Below are positions 22,043 to 35,165 of a DNA stretch of 64,000 nt, piece by piece. The stretch lies in assembly GCF_000204055.1 (NCBI RefSeq), contig NW_006768777.1, forward strand, positions 944,036 to 1,008,035, in the 5' to 3' direction. The position numbers and the translations under genes are program-made. Every line of letters starts with the position of its first letter. Positions within the stretch are counted from its first letter, which is position 1. This DNA is from Melampsora larici-populina 98AG31. Taxonomy: Eukaryota > Basidiomycota > Pucciniomycetes > Pucciniales > Melampsoraceae. The notes under the pieces are model-generated. The model had not been told where the DNA came from. It saw only the letters and a program-made list of their open reading frames with translations, and ran no database searches.

Positions 22043-24232
22043 ATTGTCAGCGAAAAGGAATCCCGACTCCTTGGTCATCTAGCATGCTGGAAAATTGAGA
22101 AGAAAAATCTCTTGACTTATCGAGAGTAACTGTATCTGTAGGATTTCTAAACAATGGGATCCTGAATCTTGTGAAACCAGAGAATTTGTTGAAGCTACTT
22201 GAACGAGATTGAAAACTAGTCATCAGACAAACCAATGAAGACATTTTTCTTCACTTATTCACTTTGATCAATCACTTTGATGCACATGCCCAATGAGATT
22301 TTTGTACTAAGGAAATTTGTGACCTTTGTGAGTACAACAACTCAAACAATGCCAAAGATGATTGTAAATCACAAGAATCTATGTAATCACCCAAATGAAG
22401 ATTTTTTTACATCTGCCTGACTATCTTGAGGTGGTGTTGTTTGCTTGAGGCAGCTTGCTTGATCAATAGTTTCAAACCCAAGCAAACATTTTCTGCAAAG
22501 TCTCACTACATATTCTTGAGAATTTCTTATGTTGAGTGCATACTTAATTCACATGAATACTTTGTCTTGTTTTCACAATAGGCTCATTACTGGTTTTGAA
22601 TGGCAATTATGATAAACTATCTTATCTTATCAGCATTTTTTGACGCTGAGTAAAGGTTCTTTAGGCATTCAACTTGAGCTTCATTTTGAGGATGCAAATT
22701 TTCAACATCAAAAGGTCAGTTTTCAGATGTCTCTGGTCACTTCCATATTCACCTTTCCTTACAAAGGAAACATAGGCCAACTATGAAAAATATGAGCAAT
22801 TTTGCCTTGATTCTCTCTACAACATCAATATAGATAGTAAAGAACGGCCTTGTTTTTTTAGAGATACAACCGCCACATTCACCTACCACAAATCGGTAAG
22901 GTCTTGGTTATTATACTTTAGGGAAAAGATAAGTGAAGATTGCCACATTTGGAAAGTATCAAACGCAGTGTATATCAGCGATAAGCACTACATAATTGAC
23001 CCACCATGTTTACTGGTTTTTCGATACAATCCGCTGGATTGAGCTTAATCTTGGTTACGATGATTGGAGATCTCTGACTTCACCAAAGCAGGATTGACCT
23101 ACAATGCATTGTAAAAAATACAGCTTGGAGTTGTGACAATGAATCAATTGTTTGCCTGAGCCTAGATATGGGAAATATGGACATGTGCAATGTGGAAACT
23201 TGGCGCCAAAAACTAACCAAGATACTCCAGAGCCCTGTTTCCGCGGAGCTGAAGGAGTAGGCAGACTACATAGAGCACAAGCTCAACTTTTGTGCCAGAG
23301 GCTTGAGGGGTTTGAAATCTGAGACTCTCCCAGAGCTGAATCTCAACCCCGCCCGGCCTACGCATCATGTATGTACAAAAGGTCATTGAGGAATTATGGT
23401 ACCCAGTAATGTGCTTGTAGATGTGTGTGACAAGACAATTTATTAACTGAGTCTTTTCTTCTTGACTCCTTGGTTCCAATTTTTCTACATTATTCTCTTT
23501 CCCTTAAGTTTTTATTACCATAGCTCCTAATGTTGTTCCTCCCAAAATTAAAATCAAAAAGCTGAGGTGTCAAGGCCTATCTTTTCATGGGGCAAAACGT
23601 TTGATTAAAAATTAGATTTCGACTTTTTTTTGCGATTTTGAAAGCAATAAGCTTCTTAGGAACTGATGTAGTAAAGCTGACCGATACCCTTTGGAAGAAA
23701 GTACAGGGAACAGCTCATAAAACCCTTTTTGGAATGCCTTGTGATCCCCTTAAAGATGCTCTTCGTCTTGATTACTCCAACATTTACCTATGTTTGCCCA
23801 ACTTTGACTCCTTTGGAGGGTTATCGGATTAAGGGGCTTAAGGGATCGAGACCCTGTTCAGAGAGGGTGATTCAGGGCTTGTTTTGAGATTGATGGATAT
23901 GATGACGCATTGGAATTTGGCTCAGAAATCCTAAATTGGGCAAGTTTGCAAAAAAAATGCTCATGACTCCAGTTACCCGGAGAATGCCGAGGTATACCGT
24001 ATGCCGAGCCGAGTGAAATTGATCACTTGACGACTGCTGAGTGCTGTGATAGGCTGTGGGAAAAGATCTATCGGGTCGGACTCTCAGAGAAAGTATTTTG
24101 GGATTTCTATCGAACTGAGGCTGAGCATCAAGACCATTTCACAGGGACACTTCATTCATCACTCATCCTTCAAACTTATCATCATCAACTTATCATCAAA
24201 CTCAGATTCATACATTCCAAAGACCACTATCA
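22043..24232. other. No gene recognised in 2.2 kb
   Basis: AT-rich sequence with only short random open frames on both strands. The last 200 bp before 24233 should be the metacaspase promoter and leader. Confidence 0.5.
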
Positions 24233-26439
24233 ATGGCAAATTATTCGTACGGAAATGGTCAAGGAGGCGGTCATTGGGCACCGCCACAGGGACCTCCACC
24301 ACCTCAATGGGCAGCACCTTCAGGACCTCCACCACCTCAATGGGCAGCACCTCCAGGACCTCCGCCACCACAATGGGGCTCACCAGCTGGTTTGTCATTA
24401 TCTTTGAAAAGGCCACTTTGCATGCGAACTTGGAATCTGCTTTGCTCAAATGACTTTCTCATCCAATAGGAAACGGCTCCGGATCCTTCCCGACTCAGTG
24501 AGCCTTTCACGTGAACGATTCTTCAAACCCAGTAATCTAATTTCTTCTGACATACTATTAGGACTCGCTGGGCACCTCCTACTGGACCTCCACCTCCTAC
24601 CAACGATAATGCTCATCCTTATCCCGGGGCTCATGGTCTGTCTTCTTTCGATACTAAATTCGTCATTTTATCTGATCAATTCAAATTCAATCGCATAAAA
24701 ATTTTCTAGGTCACGGAAATCCTCCGACCAACTATCAACAATCATATAACCATGGTCCACCTGGTGCGCATCATCAACCACCACCTCCACCTCAAGGCGG
24801 CCCATACTTTCAAGTTGCGTGAACCTTGCACAAAACATACCTGGATGACAAAAATTCTAACGACCTTTTCTCCCTTTGAACGTCTCTAGTATTCCAACTG
24901 TACTGGTCGACGCAAAGCACTTTGCGTAGGAATCAATTAGTGAGTCATAATTCAAATTGAAATTAAATCACTCGGCGATATCATATTAATCATTCCATCT
25001 TAGTACTGGGACTTCGGCGGCCTTGAGAGGATGTCATAATGATGCAACAAATATGCAAAGGTTCTTGATAGGTTTGTCATTTACAAAATCACTCGTAAAG
25101 AAAGTTCAAAGTCTGAGATTTTGTACACTCTTGATTGATAGAACGGTATAACTACAAGGCAGAGGATATGGTTATGTTATTGGATTCGCCGGGTGCCAAT
25201 GCTAGACAAATCCCAACCCGAGCCAATATAATTTCTGCCATGCAATGGCTGGTTTCGAATGCTCAACCTAACGACTCACTGTTCTGTTAGTACTTCACCC
25301 GGACTCCTGTTTTGATGACTTTGAGCTTACCTATTTAATTCCATCAGTTCACTATAGTGGTCATGGTGGCCAAGTGAGTCATTTTCAGTTCTCAGATCGT
25401 TTCACACGAGTTTTGATGAATTAATACATATCTTGCATCTCTTTAGACTGAAGATTTAGATGGTGATGAGGATGATGGGTTTGATGAAGTTATATATCCT
25501 TTGGACCATAAACAAGCCGGTCACATTGTAGATGACGAAATGTTTTTCATCATGGTCGCACCACTCCCACCCGGATGTCGACTTACTGCTATCTTTGATG
25601 TCAGTATGATTTATATATTATATCTTCGAAAGCGCTGTCCTCTGATCTCGTTTTTCGTCACGCTCAGTCTTGTCATTCGGGTACAGCTTTGGATTTACCA
25701 TGTATGTGTATATATTTGCTTCGTATCTACTTTGCTCGTGACTCATTAGGATGAGCTGTTGACAAAGATCTTGTTATCTGTACAGACGTATATTCAACTG
25801 AAGGAAAGATCAAGGAACCCAACATGTTGGCCGAGTGAGTTATCAAAAACAATTTGCAGCCTCTTTTGGATATCACTTTTACTAACCTTCTTGTATCAAA
25901 CAGGGCTGGTCAAGGTGCACTCCAAGCTGGTCTTTCTTATATGCGCGGAGATATTGGTGGAATGGCAAAAGGTTTACTTGGATTAGGAAAGAAGGTCATG
26001 AATGGTAATAAAGCTGAACAGGTTTCAAGAGCTACTCGAACTAGTCCTGCAGATGCGATCCAATGGAGTGGTTGTAAAGATTCTCAAACTAGTGCTGATG
26101 CAGTAGAAGCGGGTGCAGCTACTGGGTTCGTTGCCTAATTCTCTTCATCAAGAGTAACACAGATGATTTATGAAGATATGTCTTACCCTGTTTTCTAGTG
26201 CGATGTCTTATGCATTCATCACTGCACTGACCCAAAACCCTCAACAAACCTATCAACAACTATTGGTTTCCATTCGTCAAATCCTAAAAGAGAAATACTC
26301 ACAAAAACCCCAACTCTCAGCTTCACATGTAAGTTGAGATCTTTTTGCTTTTGATGATTGGAAGATGACAACTGAAGATTTTGGCTGATACCTTCTTTTC
26401 TTCCAGCCAATTGATACAAACTTAATGTTTGTGATGTGA
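24233..26439 (+). CDS. MCA1: Type I metacaspase
   Basis: Fourteen exons (24233-24389, 24470-24497, 24562-24635, 24710-24813, 24890-24939, 25004-25071, 25142-25285, 25348-25373, 25447-25599, 25668-25701, 25786-25834, 25904-26125, 26199-26328, 26407-26439) join in phase to 423 codons. Residues 1-125 are a Pro/Gln-rich prodomain with repeated QWAAP-GPPPP units, typical of type I enzymes. The caspase-like p20 region begins at [14 protein letters not shown] and holds the catalytic histidine in HYSGHGGQ and the catalytic cysteine in [13 protein letters not shown]. The p10-like end contains [13 protein letters not shown]. Metacaspases cleave after Arg/Lys, need calcium, and act in stress response, protein quality control and cell death in fungi. 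Length and motif order match fungal homologues. The fourth donor (CAA before GTTGCG) is the least certain splice. The symbol follows the yeast orthologue. Confidence 0.93.
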
Positions 26440-27312
26440 ACCGTGGAGCTTCAAATACATCGGTCCTAAAGCCAGCAAGTTTTATATCACCATTTTTTTT
26501 CTTTTTCACTTTTTTTCTTTCTAATCTGTTCACCTCAAAATTGAAGAAAACCATGACACTTATGAAAGAGTAACTCTGTTGTAGCAAAGTATGTAACATG
26601 TCTTCATCATTTTGTGAAAAAGTATCATGTGTATCTGTGAGGTAAATTTATTTCCTTTCTTGAAAATTCAGTTCTTGAGCTACATCCTGTTTAGACTTGG
26701 TTCACTTTTAAGGCTTTTTAACCTGCACTTGCCTTGAAGTCTCGTATCTCAGTTTGCTAAAGAACAGGGTGCACTAAAGGGCACCCAAATGATCAATTCC
26801 TTACTTGGTGAAGTGCTTCAAAAGCTTCACACCTTGAACCACTCTCAGATATTGGACGATGGTTTGTGGAAGGTAGCTGGGAGCCCTCAGCCCACAAAGC
26901 CCTTCCACAATCTGATTTGCATAGGCCAGTTGTTCTTACATAATACAAGTTGTAGTCTTACTTGAGATGATGATCAAACAACCTGTATGTTGGTACGACT
27001 AACATCATGTAACAAATTGAAGTCTTTAAATTACGTCATCGCAAGAAAAAAAACGAACACTGGGCTGAATATTTTAAGAGGTCATCATTGACCAAGCTTG
27101 AATGAGGCTTTAAACATCCAGTCGACTCTCCCTCTGCCTCATGGTTCACGCTTTCACTAGTTTATATTTGTCTTTCATAATTGGACACCCTGCATTAGCA
27201 ACATGAATCATATCCAGATATGCACCAGGAATATATCATTTGCAACGTCAACATATCTACTCAATTGCCTGAACTAACTGAGCACATCATGATTGAAGAT
27301 AAAGCCGCCAGA
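26440..27312. other. Convergent 3-prime spacer, metacaspase to NOB1
   Basis: Shared downstream region of two genes that face each other. No gene or repeat was recognised. T-rich runs near 26500 could serve as 3-prime processing signals. Confidence 0.5.
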
Positions 27313-29149
27313 TCAACGTTTTCGTCTCACCACATTTGGGTTTTTGCCAAATCCAATCACCGGTAAACCATCCTTGCCATATTGTACATCTCTATTTCCT
27401 GCTCGACCACCTTTACGACCACGTTCACCCATCAACATAGGAGCTTCCCAATCAGGATCATTCCATCCATTAGCACCACCAAAAACAAATGAGTCTTGTT
27501 TACCCGAACGTTCTTGTCTTGTTTGATTCAATTTACGCTCTTCTTTAAATTTTTGAATTCCAAGTGATTTCAAACCTCTTTGAAACTCTTTTTGATCTTC
27601 TCTTAAAACTAATGTAGCACCATTTATAACGTTGCCCTTTGCTTTGGCTCCTTTGTCAAATGATGAACTACCTGGTTTGGCTGATGGTATGTTGTAAACT
27701 GTACCTCGATTTCGGTATTGGAAATTCGATTTAAGGTGAAGAATGTACCCGTTAGGTGAAGAAGGTGTATAGGTGATAGATACTCTCGTCAAAGTCGCTC
27801 CACCGCAAGTAGGGCAAAATTTACGAGTAGGGTCTTTGCAAATTCTGTAAAATAGGAAGAAGCAAACATATCAATATTTATTCGAGGCATATATGTGTAA
27901 AGAATCCACTCACTTGAAACACCCATAGCATCTCAGAACGAATGTTTTAACGTCCCTGATGCGCCTGCCTCCTACACCAAAGACATTGAGGCCGATTTGG
28001 AGGGCAACGTTTTGCATAGCAAAATCTCCTGTCAATAAAGCAGCCTTCATAGTAGGAGTGTTTGTATGCGAATTTTCATTGGTGCTCGCGATGTCAGGTT
28101 TAGAAGTTGAAGTGTCGGTTTCTTTAACTTCAGCATTAGTTGATCCTTGGGCTGAATCACCGGGTTGAGAAGCTTTAGGAGCAAGCGAAGGGAAGAAACC
28201 CATATCCTTTGCTTTATGAAGATGAACATTGTCTGGGGTGATCCAGGATGGATCGGACTCGGATACGACAGAGGACGAGTCCGAATCATCTTCTTCACAT
28301 TCATCAATGACATTAGCACTTGATCTGACAGCGATATGAGTCCATCCGTCGTTGGCGTTGTCGTCTGTTGCTGCTATCGAAGGCTCCTGCTCGTCTGGGT
28401 GATCGTCATCGACTTCAGAGTTAGATTCGTCAGGTTGGTCTTCAGCATTAGAGGTATCAATTTCGTGGGTATCGTTAGGAGTGTCCTTGGTGATGTCAAG
28501 TTGTTCCGTACATTCAGCTAGAGTATCAACATCTGAGTGTGTTATTTGATCCGTAGGTTTAATAGATTCTGATTCTTGTGCGATTCTAGCTTGCTTTCGT
28601 AATAATCGAGCTGCCTTTTTTACAGGATCTTTTCCAAGACGCTTGCCTCCTACTTTATCTCTAAGTCTCCATGTACCATTGGCTTCAACTTCAACATCAT
28701 AAGCTAATGCCAAAACTCGAATATCAGCTGTTGATAAAACTGCAATATCACCCGTTTGACGTGCAAATTCCTTGACTAGGTGCCCCCCAAAAAATTGAAA
28801 GAATGAGGTCAGGTTTGAAAACAAAAAGCCCGATAAGAAATTGATATGAAGAGTTTCTGAAAACAGCCAAAGTACCCTTTGAAATCCCAGCCACAGATGG
28901 TTCTCTAATTTCCAACCCTTGCCATTTTTGGGTCTCCTGGTTTCCTTCACCAGTAGGATTCGTTAAAGCCGCGTCCAACATATTCCATTCTCGTTGTAAA
29001 CGATCTCTTTGACCTTTTCCTCTAACTTCTTCCATCACATCAGGAGTAGTAACAAACTTGTGAGAAAAGACCAATAAAGATGATAAGGTGGATGTCAAGA
29101 GAGGCGCCGTGTCAAGCACTAAGGTCTGAGTTCGATCTTGACTAGGCAT
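27313..29149 (-). CDS. NOB1: NOB1, PIN-domain endonuclease for 18S rRNA 3-prime end formation
   Basis: Three exons: 29149-28876, 28775-27914, 27844-27313; 555 residues. The N-terminal PIN domain starts with VLDTAPLL (catalytic Asp), has TTPDVMEEVRGKGQRDRL, and after the first intron TGDIAVLSTADIRVLALA. An acidic, disordered insert follows (about residues 160-310). Next come MGFFPSLAPK and MTGDF-type residues (LLTGDFAMQNVALQ), a zinc ribbon split by the second intron (CYGC and FCPTCGG), and a basic C-terminus (GFGKNPNVVRRKR). NOB1 cuts 20S pre-rRNA at site D inside late pre-40S particles. The start at 29149 is chosen because the conserved PIN beta-strand follows at once; an in-frame ATG lies at 29170. 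It is transcribed divergently from RPS11, 467 bp away. Confidence 0.95.
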
Positions 29150-29616
29150 CTTGAATTGTCTGTTATTCATTCACTGGACTTGAAAAGGGGCCAGTTACGC
29201 TTGATAGAGAAAGTTGAATGGAGTGAAGTCCTTTGATAAAAAGCAATCGGTCAACTTGTTATGTATTGGTCGATTGGCGCGCAAAAAATTTGTCACATTG
29301 ACTTGGTCGACTGTATTGCAATCACATGTACACGCATATCTGTATAGCGAGGGCTTATGGTATGGAAGGGTCCAGGGAGTCTGGACAGGTGACTTTAGAC
29401 TAAGGTTTCGGACATGAAGCCCTAACATGATGAGCTACAACAGTTCAGGATAACCGAAGATGGATGGAAATGTACCGGTTGAACTGAAGTCTGAAACCTA
29501 ATCACGAGATCAGAACCTAAGACCCGGTCAATCAACTCGAGACCATCACTTGTCGACTCCCTTGGAACCCACTCACGCCCCCGGTCAACACCCTCATTAC
29601 CCTCAAGTCCCTCAAG
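29150..29616. promoter_or_regulatory. Divergent promoter region of NOB1 and RPS11
   Basis: The 467 bp between two start codons pointing apart must contain both promoters unless one is longer. Contains GACTTGG/AACTGAAG-type short repeats and a CACGCAT stretch, but no motif I can name with confidence. Small open frames on both strands here have no family features. Confidence 0.6.
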
Positions 29617-30383
29617 ATGGCCACTACGATCGGTGCTGAACAAACCGAAAAGGCTTTCCAAAAGCAACCTATCTTTCAAAACTCCAAGATCAAATCCACC
29701 GGAAAGAAGACTGCTGGTAAAGAAAGAAGGTGGTACAAGAATGTCGGATTGGGATTCAAGGTCTGCATGATAATATTATTCCTTTCCACTACCTTCAGGT
29801 TACTATTACCCGCCACTAGGATAGGGAAGCATGATTCACCTAGGGGATGCTTTATTGACACTGAACTTGCTTATTGTATCCATTGCATTTAGACCCCAAC
29901 CGAGGCTATCAACGGAACTTACATTGACAAGAAATGTCCTTTCACTGGTGAAGTTTCCATCCGTGGTCGTATCTTGACCGGACGAGTTGTGTCCACTAAG
30001 ATGACCCGAACAATCATCATCCGAAGGGAGTACCTCCACTTCGTACCTAAATACTCAAGATACGAGAAGAGGTGAAACATTCAATCATTATTCAATATTC
30101 ACCAAACTGTCACTTATGTCAAACGGTTATGTGTATTCTCAGGCATCAAAACATGGCCGTTCACTGCTCTCCTGCTTTCCGTGTAGAGATCGGTGACCAG
30201 GTGACTGTTGGTCAATGTCGGCCACTATCCAAGGTACGTATTCAGATATCGGAACAGTCATTTGGGTCATCCACGCTGACCGATCTTTTCTCCTGGCTCG
30301 TTTGACAGACTGTTCGATTCAACGTCCTCCGTGTCTCAAAATCAAAGTCTTCAGCTAAGGCTAAGCAGTTTGGCAAATTTTAA
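29617..30383 (+). CDS. RPS11: 40S ribosomal protein S11 (uS17)
   Basis: Four exons: 29617-29760, 29893-30071, 30143-30233 and 30309-30383; 162 residues, the usual eukaryotic length. The N-terminus has [14 protein letters not shown], and [11 protein letters not shown] ends the first exon. Then come [39 protein letters not shown], the uS17 signature region around [17 protein letters not shown], and [23 protein letters not shown] with a Lys-rich end. It binds 18S rRNA in the body of the small subunit. It is single copy here, next to NOB1. Introns are short, as in other ribosomal protein genes of basidiomycetes. Confidence 0.97.
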
Positions 30384-33300
30384 AGTCGCTTAAACTTTAT
30401 ATCTTTCACATATCGGGTTGTAATGTTCTCTATGGTGATCAGCCTACCTCAACTTACTCTAGAGAAACGGGTTCGAAAATTATGCCTACTTTCACCTGGC
30501 CCTTTGGGTGTTCATGCTTTACTTTACTGTCAATTATGCTCCTTTTGATTTGCCATGTACGGTCAATGTGTTCAGGATTTCGATCGGTGGGCTGAGCGCC
30601 AATTGCGGTGAGGCTGAGTTACTAAAGATCGAGCAATCGGCCTCCAGCGGTTTCGTAAAAGTTGATCTTCGCCTTTGAACCTGAACACACCCTCCGCCTG
30701 ACCTCAGTTATGAACATAGACCCTCTCAATCTTCGACCTCCTTCACAGATTCTGGCCTCAAAGCCATGAGGTCATAATGATCAATCAATATATTTTGACC
30801 CCTCTTCCAGTGATTCTTTCTGTTTCATTCCAAATTCTGCACCCGTATTTCATAATTAGCAGTGAGGGTTGGGTTTTGAACGTCCGCTGATCACAATACC
30901 ACCCTGCTTCTTGTGTTTACTGTTCATCTGTTATACTCCCTGGAATCCGAGCGTTCATGCTTTCTACTGTGGTATGCCTCGGGCTGAAAACAGCAAGTCA
31001 GACATTTTCCAAACCAAGCTTCCAAAGAATCCAATATTTGATTGAAGAATCCTTTCTTTTGGTTCCTAAGCCTGAATCAGTTTCAGTCCAATGGACTTTG
31101 GACAAGAAGCAGAACCAACAGTGTTATTCTGATTATCAGCAACCTAAGGAAGTTCTTGCAAATACCTTCAGTAGAAATTGGGTCTTGATAATGAAGGCAG
31201 TGAGGGAAGACATTGTCAAGTCATCAAAAAGATGGTGGTTTGGTGTTGATATCAAACTGGAGGAGATCAAGGAAGTTTCCTCATATGGGGTTAACAGCTG
31301 AAGAAATCCTCCCTCAAGTCCATCCTTTGAAAGGTTACTCAAACCCAAACTTTGAGGGTGTGGTGTGTGTGCCTCAGCCTAGGTAGGGTCATTTGCACTT
31401 TTTGTGCCACACCCACAACCTGAGTCCACTCTTAACACATAAGTTTTTTGTCATGTCCAGGAATGACCTGTATTTCTTTGTTTTTCATTGTTATCCCTGT
31501 CAGGATTAGAGCAAACAGGACATATGCACCCTTCAATATATGTCCAATGTTGGGGATAAGACTCCCTGATTCCTTATCTCAAACTTTCATTACAAGTACC
31601 AAGCTGAAAAACTTTGCACTACAACTTTCATTGATTTATATCACATGGCTTGTGTGCCAAGAGTACAATCTCCATCCCACATACTCTTATTAGGATGGGG
31701 TTAACTACATTCAAACCTGGGCAATCACACAATTTGGGTGGAATACTTTTGGCATGCATTTCGACAGGTCATGCAACTCTGTTGGCAAATCTGGCAATAA
31801 AATTGAAAGTATCAAGATTCAGGATCCTTTGTATGCATTATCAGGGTCTATTCAGCTGCACAATTATGCAATTGTGCGGTTTTGACTGTAAAGGGTATTG
31901 AATCCCCAGTCAACACATATCAGAGCTCCCTATAGACTTAATGAGCCTGATGCACCTAGCTTGGGCTGTTCTCTACTAGCTATTAGGCCTGAGCCACTCC
32001 AGATAATTTGTAAATTGATGTGGTTGTGTTAGAAGTTCACATAAGCCAATCACTCACATGTGTCTGTAAATGATTTACTTGACAAAATCAATCCAAGGGG
32101 ACCTTGGGCTGGTTGGGGGAAGTTAAGTTTGAAAATTTGGCATCTTTACTTTGGTTATGGATGGAGTAGGTTTGGTGTGTAGACTTGGGGGACAGGGCTT
32201 TATATTGTTTGTTTAAAGACTGCTAAATAACACAGGACAGCCCCAAGAGGTCTGAATCAAGTTTGAGAAAGATAAGCAAAGCATTAGGGTGGTCACCAAT
32301 GTTGTTATCAACATGAACTATCACAAAATAGCAGAAATTTTGGGGATGGTAGGGAGCAAAAATTCATTCAATTAACCTACACATAAACTATAGTAAAATT
32401 TGTAAGATTAGTGAAATTGGATGAATGAATACTTGTAAAACAATTTGGTAATAAAGGCAACCCAGATAATACATAGAGGAGGTAAAGATTCCATCATAAA
32501 GAAACCCATATCTGTTTACTGTGATCGGTAAGAACTTCTTGATAAGAGAAAACCAAGATGTGTCCTTTGCAACACACATCAGAACCTACAAAGCCACACT
32601 TAGTCTTTACCGGATTCAATTCCAGTGTGTCAAAGCATTGTTACAACCACCATATAAAGGCCTTCTCTCACCTGATCTAACAGAATCCCCTAAAACCAAG
32701 TATTTGAACTGATATGAAGTTATTTCAAGTTCAATCCAGGTGATTTCTATTAATTAGACCCATCATATAGACCTTAACAAGTCCATCAAAGAACCTGCCC
32801 TTGCCAAGTAGCATTGTATGGCTCATTTCATCATTGATCCCACTGATGACCAGTGAAATAATAATAGTATAAGATCTACATAAACCAGCGCCACAATTAC
32901 TCATGCTTGAGCAGTCAGCAAGGTTAGTAATTCAGCTAACTTGAGCTAACTTGACTAAGTAATTCAGTGTCACTGATCATGTGGTGGGCAGTAGTCCAAG
33001 ATAAAACGCTCCACACCCCCTGAAAGCTAAGAAAGCGGGTGCAAGTATTGTACTGCAATAGTCCCATGTCTGATTGATCCTTCAGCCCTCACTGTATCAA
33101 TTGTAGAGGATCCATTCAGCTGTTTTTTCTTTGCCAACATTTTTGACCCGCTTTATTGTTTCCAGTCGAGTTACAAAAGCCATATATAACAGCGCTTACA
33201 ATGGACCTGTAAATAAATTTGCCTGGTCATGGAATGAAGTTGCAATATATGTGATGACGTTGATAGGAATCTGGAAACATGGCGTTAAGGAACAAGACGG

Positions 33301-34187
33301 AGAGAGGGGACTAGTACCTGAAGAATTAGACATGTGAAAATCCAAAGCAGTTAAGATGATAAATCGAGAGAGGGTCAAAAACATTGATTGATAGAGATTA
33401 TAGAAAGATAGAGAGAAGCAAGAATCTAGAAGCACGGCCCCGGCTCCTCGTGACTCCTGATAATGAAATTTGTAAGATGTTTTGACAAAGGATAGGAGGG
33501 AAGAAATCAAGAAATGAAATGAGAAGAAATACCCGATTTCGTATGAATCTTTGCTTGATTTTTCAATCCAGTGGGTGTAAATTTGATCTCCCTTGATCAT
33601 GACATAATTCCTGGGGAGAGGAGAAAGACTCCACAAGGTGAACCTTACAAGGAGTGTTGCAATCGTCTAGGAAGCAAGCCTTCGAGGGCGCGGCAAACTC
33701 GCTCCATAGGGGCTTGGGCAAGCTAATCTAGGAAACTGTCACAGTCCAGATAGCTTCACACCTCTCTTGTTCTCACTTCGAAAGGCTCGTTTCGCCCGGC
33801 AGTCTTCCTGTGCAGCATTGAGTCGGCGATTCCCCTTGACCTCAGTACAAGCCTCAACGTTTTCTGACATCCATAGGTACTCTGGTCGTTGAGTGAATAG
33901 CGAAAGAGAGACAACCAAAAGAAACCTGCGGGGTTACTAATTCATGGCGGTCTCAACGTGTTCATCAGACCCTTCGCCAAAAAGATGTAGTTCAAGGCTT
34001 TGCTTTGTCAGTGGCTTCCCTAGCGAGGCAGGAGACCGTATGTATCATTTGAAATCATATTCAAGGAACCAAGTTACAATCCACACAGGCCTAATCAGAC
34101 CTCAATTCCCACAAATATCCTCAATTGTGCGGATTAAAATACCTCGTCCATCAGATTCAGGCTCCGAAGCATCAAATAAAATCCAGC
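30384..34187. other. No gene firmly recognised in 3.8 kb
   Basis: Only short open frames occur. A 114-codon frame at 30957-31301 (+) has no domain. A possible intron-containing small gene on the minus strand around 33400-33900 is discussed under rejected items. The perfect palindrome-like GCACAATTATGCAATTGTGC at about 31857 stands alone. There is no long terminal or inverted repeat that I could trace. Confidence 0.45.
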
Positions 34188-35165
34188 ATGCACATTATCA
34201 CTTTCAATAACATGTTTGTTGCGCTGTACGCTCTTATAGCTTCTTCGCATGTTCTCGCACAAGGTGGATCCCAGCAAGCTCCTGTCACCAACGTTCCAAT
34301 TGTTGGATCTCAGCCAGCTCCTGTAACCAATGTTCCAACCATTGGATCCCAGCCAGCTTCTGTCACAAATGTTCCACCTATTGGACCACCTATTGGATCC
34401 CAGCAAGCGCCTGTCACCAGTCTTCCACCAACAGTTCCACCCGCTGGATCAGGAGACTTGCAGTCTGGCGCCCAGCAAGCTACTGTCACCTCTGTTGCAC
34501 CTATTGGACCCCAGCAAGCTCCTGTCACCAATGTTCCAACTATCGGATCCCAGCAAGCTCCTGTCACCAATGTTCCAACTACTGGATCTCAGCCAGCTCC
34601 TATCACCAATCTTCCAACTATTGGATCCCAGCCAGCTCCTGTCGACAATGTTCCAACTATTGGATCCCAGCCAGCTCCTGTCACCAGTTTTCCACCAATA
34701 GTTCCACCCGCTGGATCAGCAGACTTCCAATCTGGCTCTCAGCAAGCTCCTGTCACCACTTTTACACCTCTTGGACCTCAGCAAGCTCCTGTCACAAATG
34801 TTACCCCTATTGGATCCCAGCAAGCTCCTGTCACAGCTGTTGCGCCTATATTTCCCCCCATGGCGGGTGTACCTAACCCAATTGCTGTTGCGCCCGATGG
34901 CACATCTCCTGCGCCTAACGCCCCTACGGACCCCACAAAGAAGCCGAAGCTGGCAGCCGGAGTGCTTAATGCAATTTCGGGAGGGTTAGTCTGATCAGCT
35001 TAAATACTAGCCAAGATTCCAAAAACACTAATTACGCATGCTTGTCTGCGATTGAAAAGTTTGAGTGGAGGTTTAGACGCAGCTTCAAATATGCTCAAAA
35101 AGGTTTCGGATACAACTACTCCACATACTCGACGTTTGATAAGTTTTGATAGAGAACATCAATAG
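34188..35165 (+). CDS. Secreted tandem-repeat protein (13-residue PVTNV units)
   Basis: Two exons, 34188-34984 and 35060-35165, joined in phase; 300 residues. Residues 1-25 form a signal peptide (MFVALYALIASSHVLA, cut likely before QGG). The mature part is about 16 degenerate copies of a 13-residue unit like PTIGSQQAPVTNV, with two longer spacers carrying PPAGS-DxQSG. It is rich in Pro, Thr, Gln and Val, almost without charge and free of cysteine. The C-terminal exon is basic (KKVSDTTTPHTRRL). Such proteins are often O-glycosylated wall or extracellular-matrix proteins; a role at the host interface is possible but unproven. ATG at 34212 would also leave a signal peptide. The repeats are 39 bp at DNA level, so copy number may vary between strains. 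Confidence 0.8.
34268..34850. repeat. 39-bp coding minisatellite
   Basis: Units built on GGATCCCAGCAAGCTCCTGT occur about 16 times in frame with variation at a few positions. A two-unit block including the PPAGS spacer appears twice, at about 34430 and 34700, indicating a segmental duplication within the array. Confidence 0.85.

Noticed and set aside
24159..24449. Minus-strand frame of 96 codons with V-E-V-L repeats
   Set aside because: It is the shadow of the Pro/Gln repeats in the metacaspase prodomain on the other strand.
33400..33960. Possible small minus-strand gene (exons reading NYVMIKGDQIYTHWIEKS and SHEEPGPCF)
   Set aside because: The last two exons splice well, but the upstream exons do not join in one consistent phase (two alternatives, LPKPLWSEFAAP or APMERVCRALEGLL), and I recognise no family. 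RNA reads would decide.
34134..34570. Repeat-like open frames on the minus strand and in a second + frame
   Set aside because: These are shadows of the 39-bp minisatellite. Only one frame has a signal peptide and a consistent spliced C-terminus.
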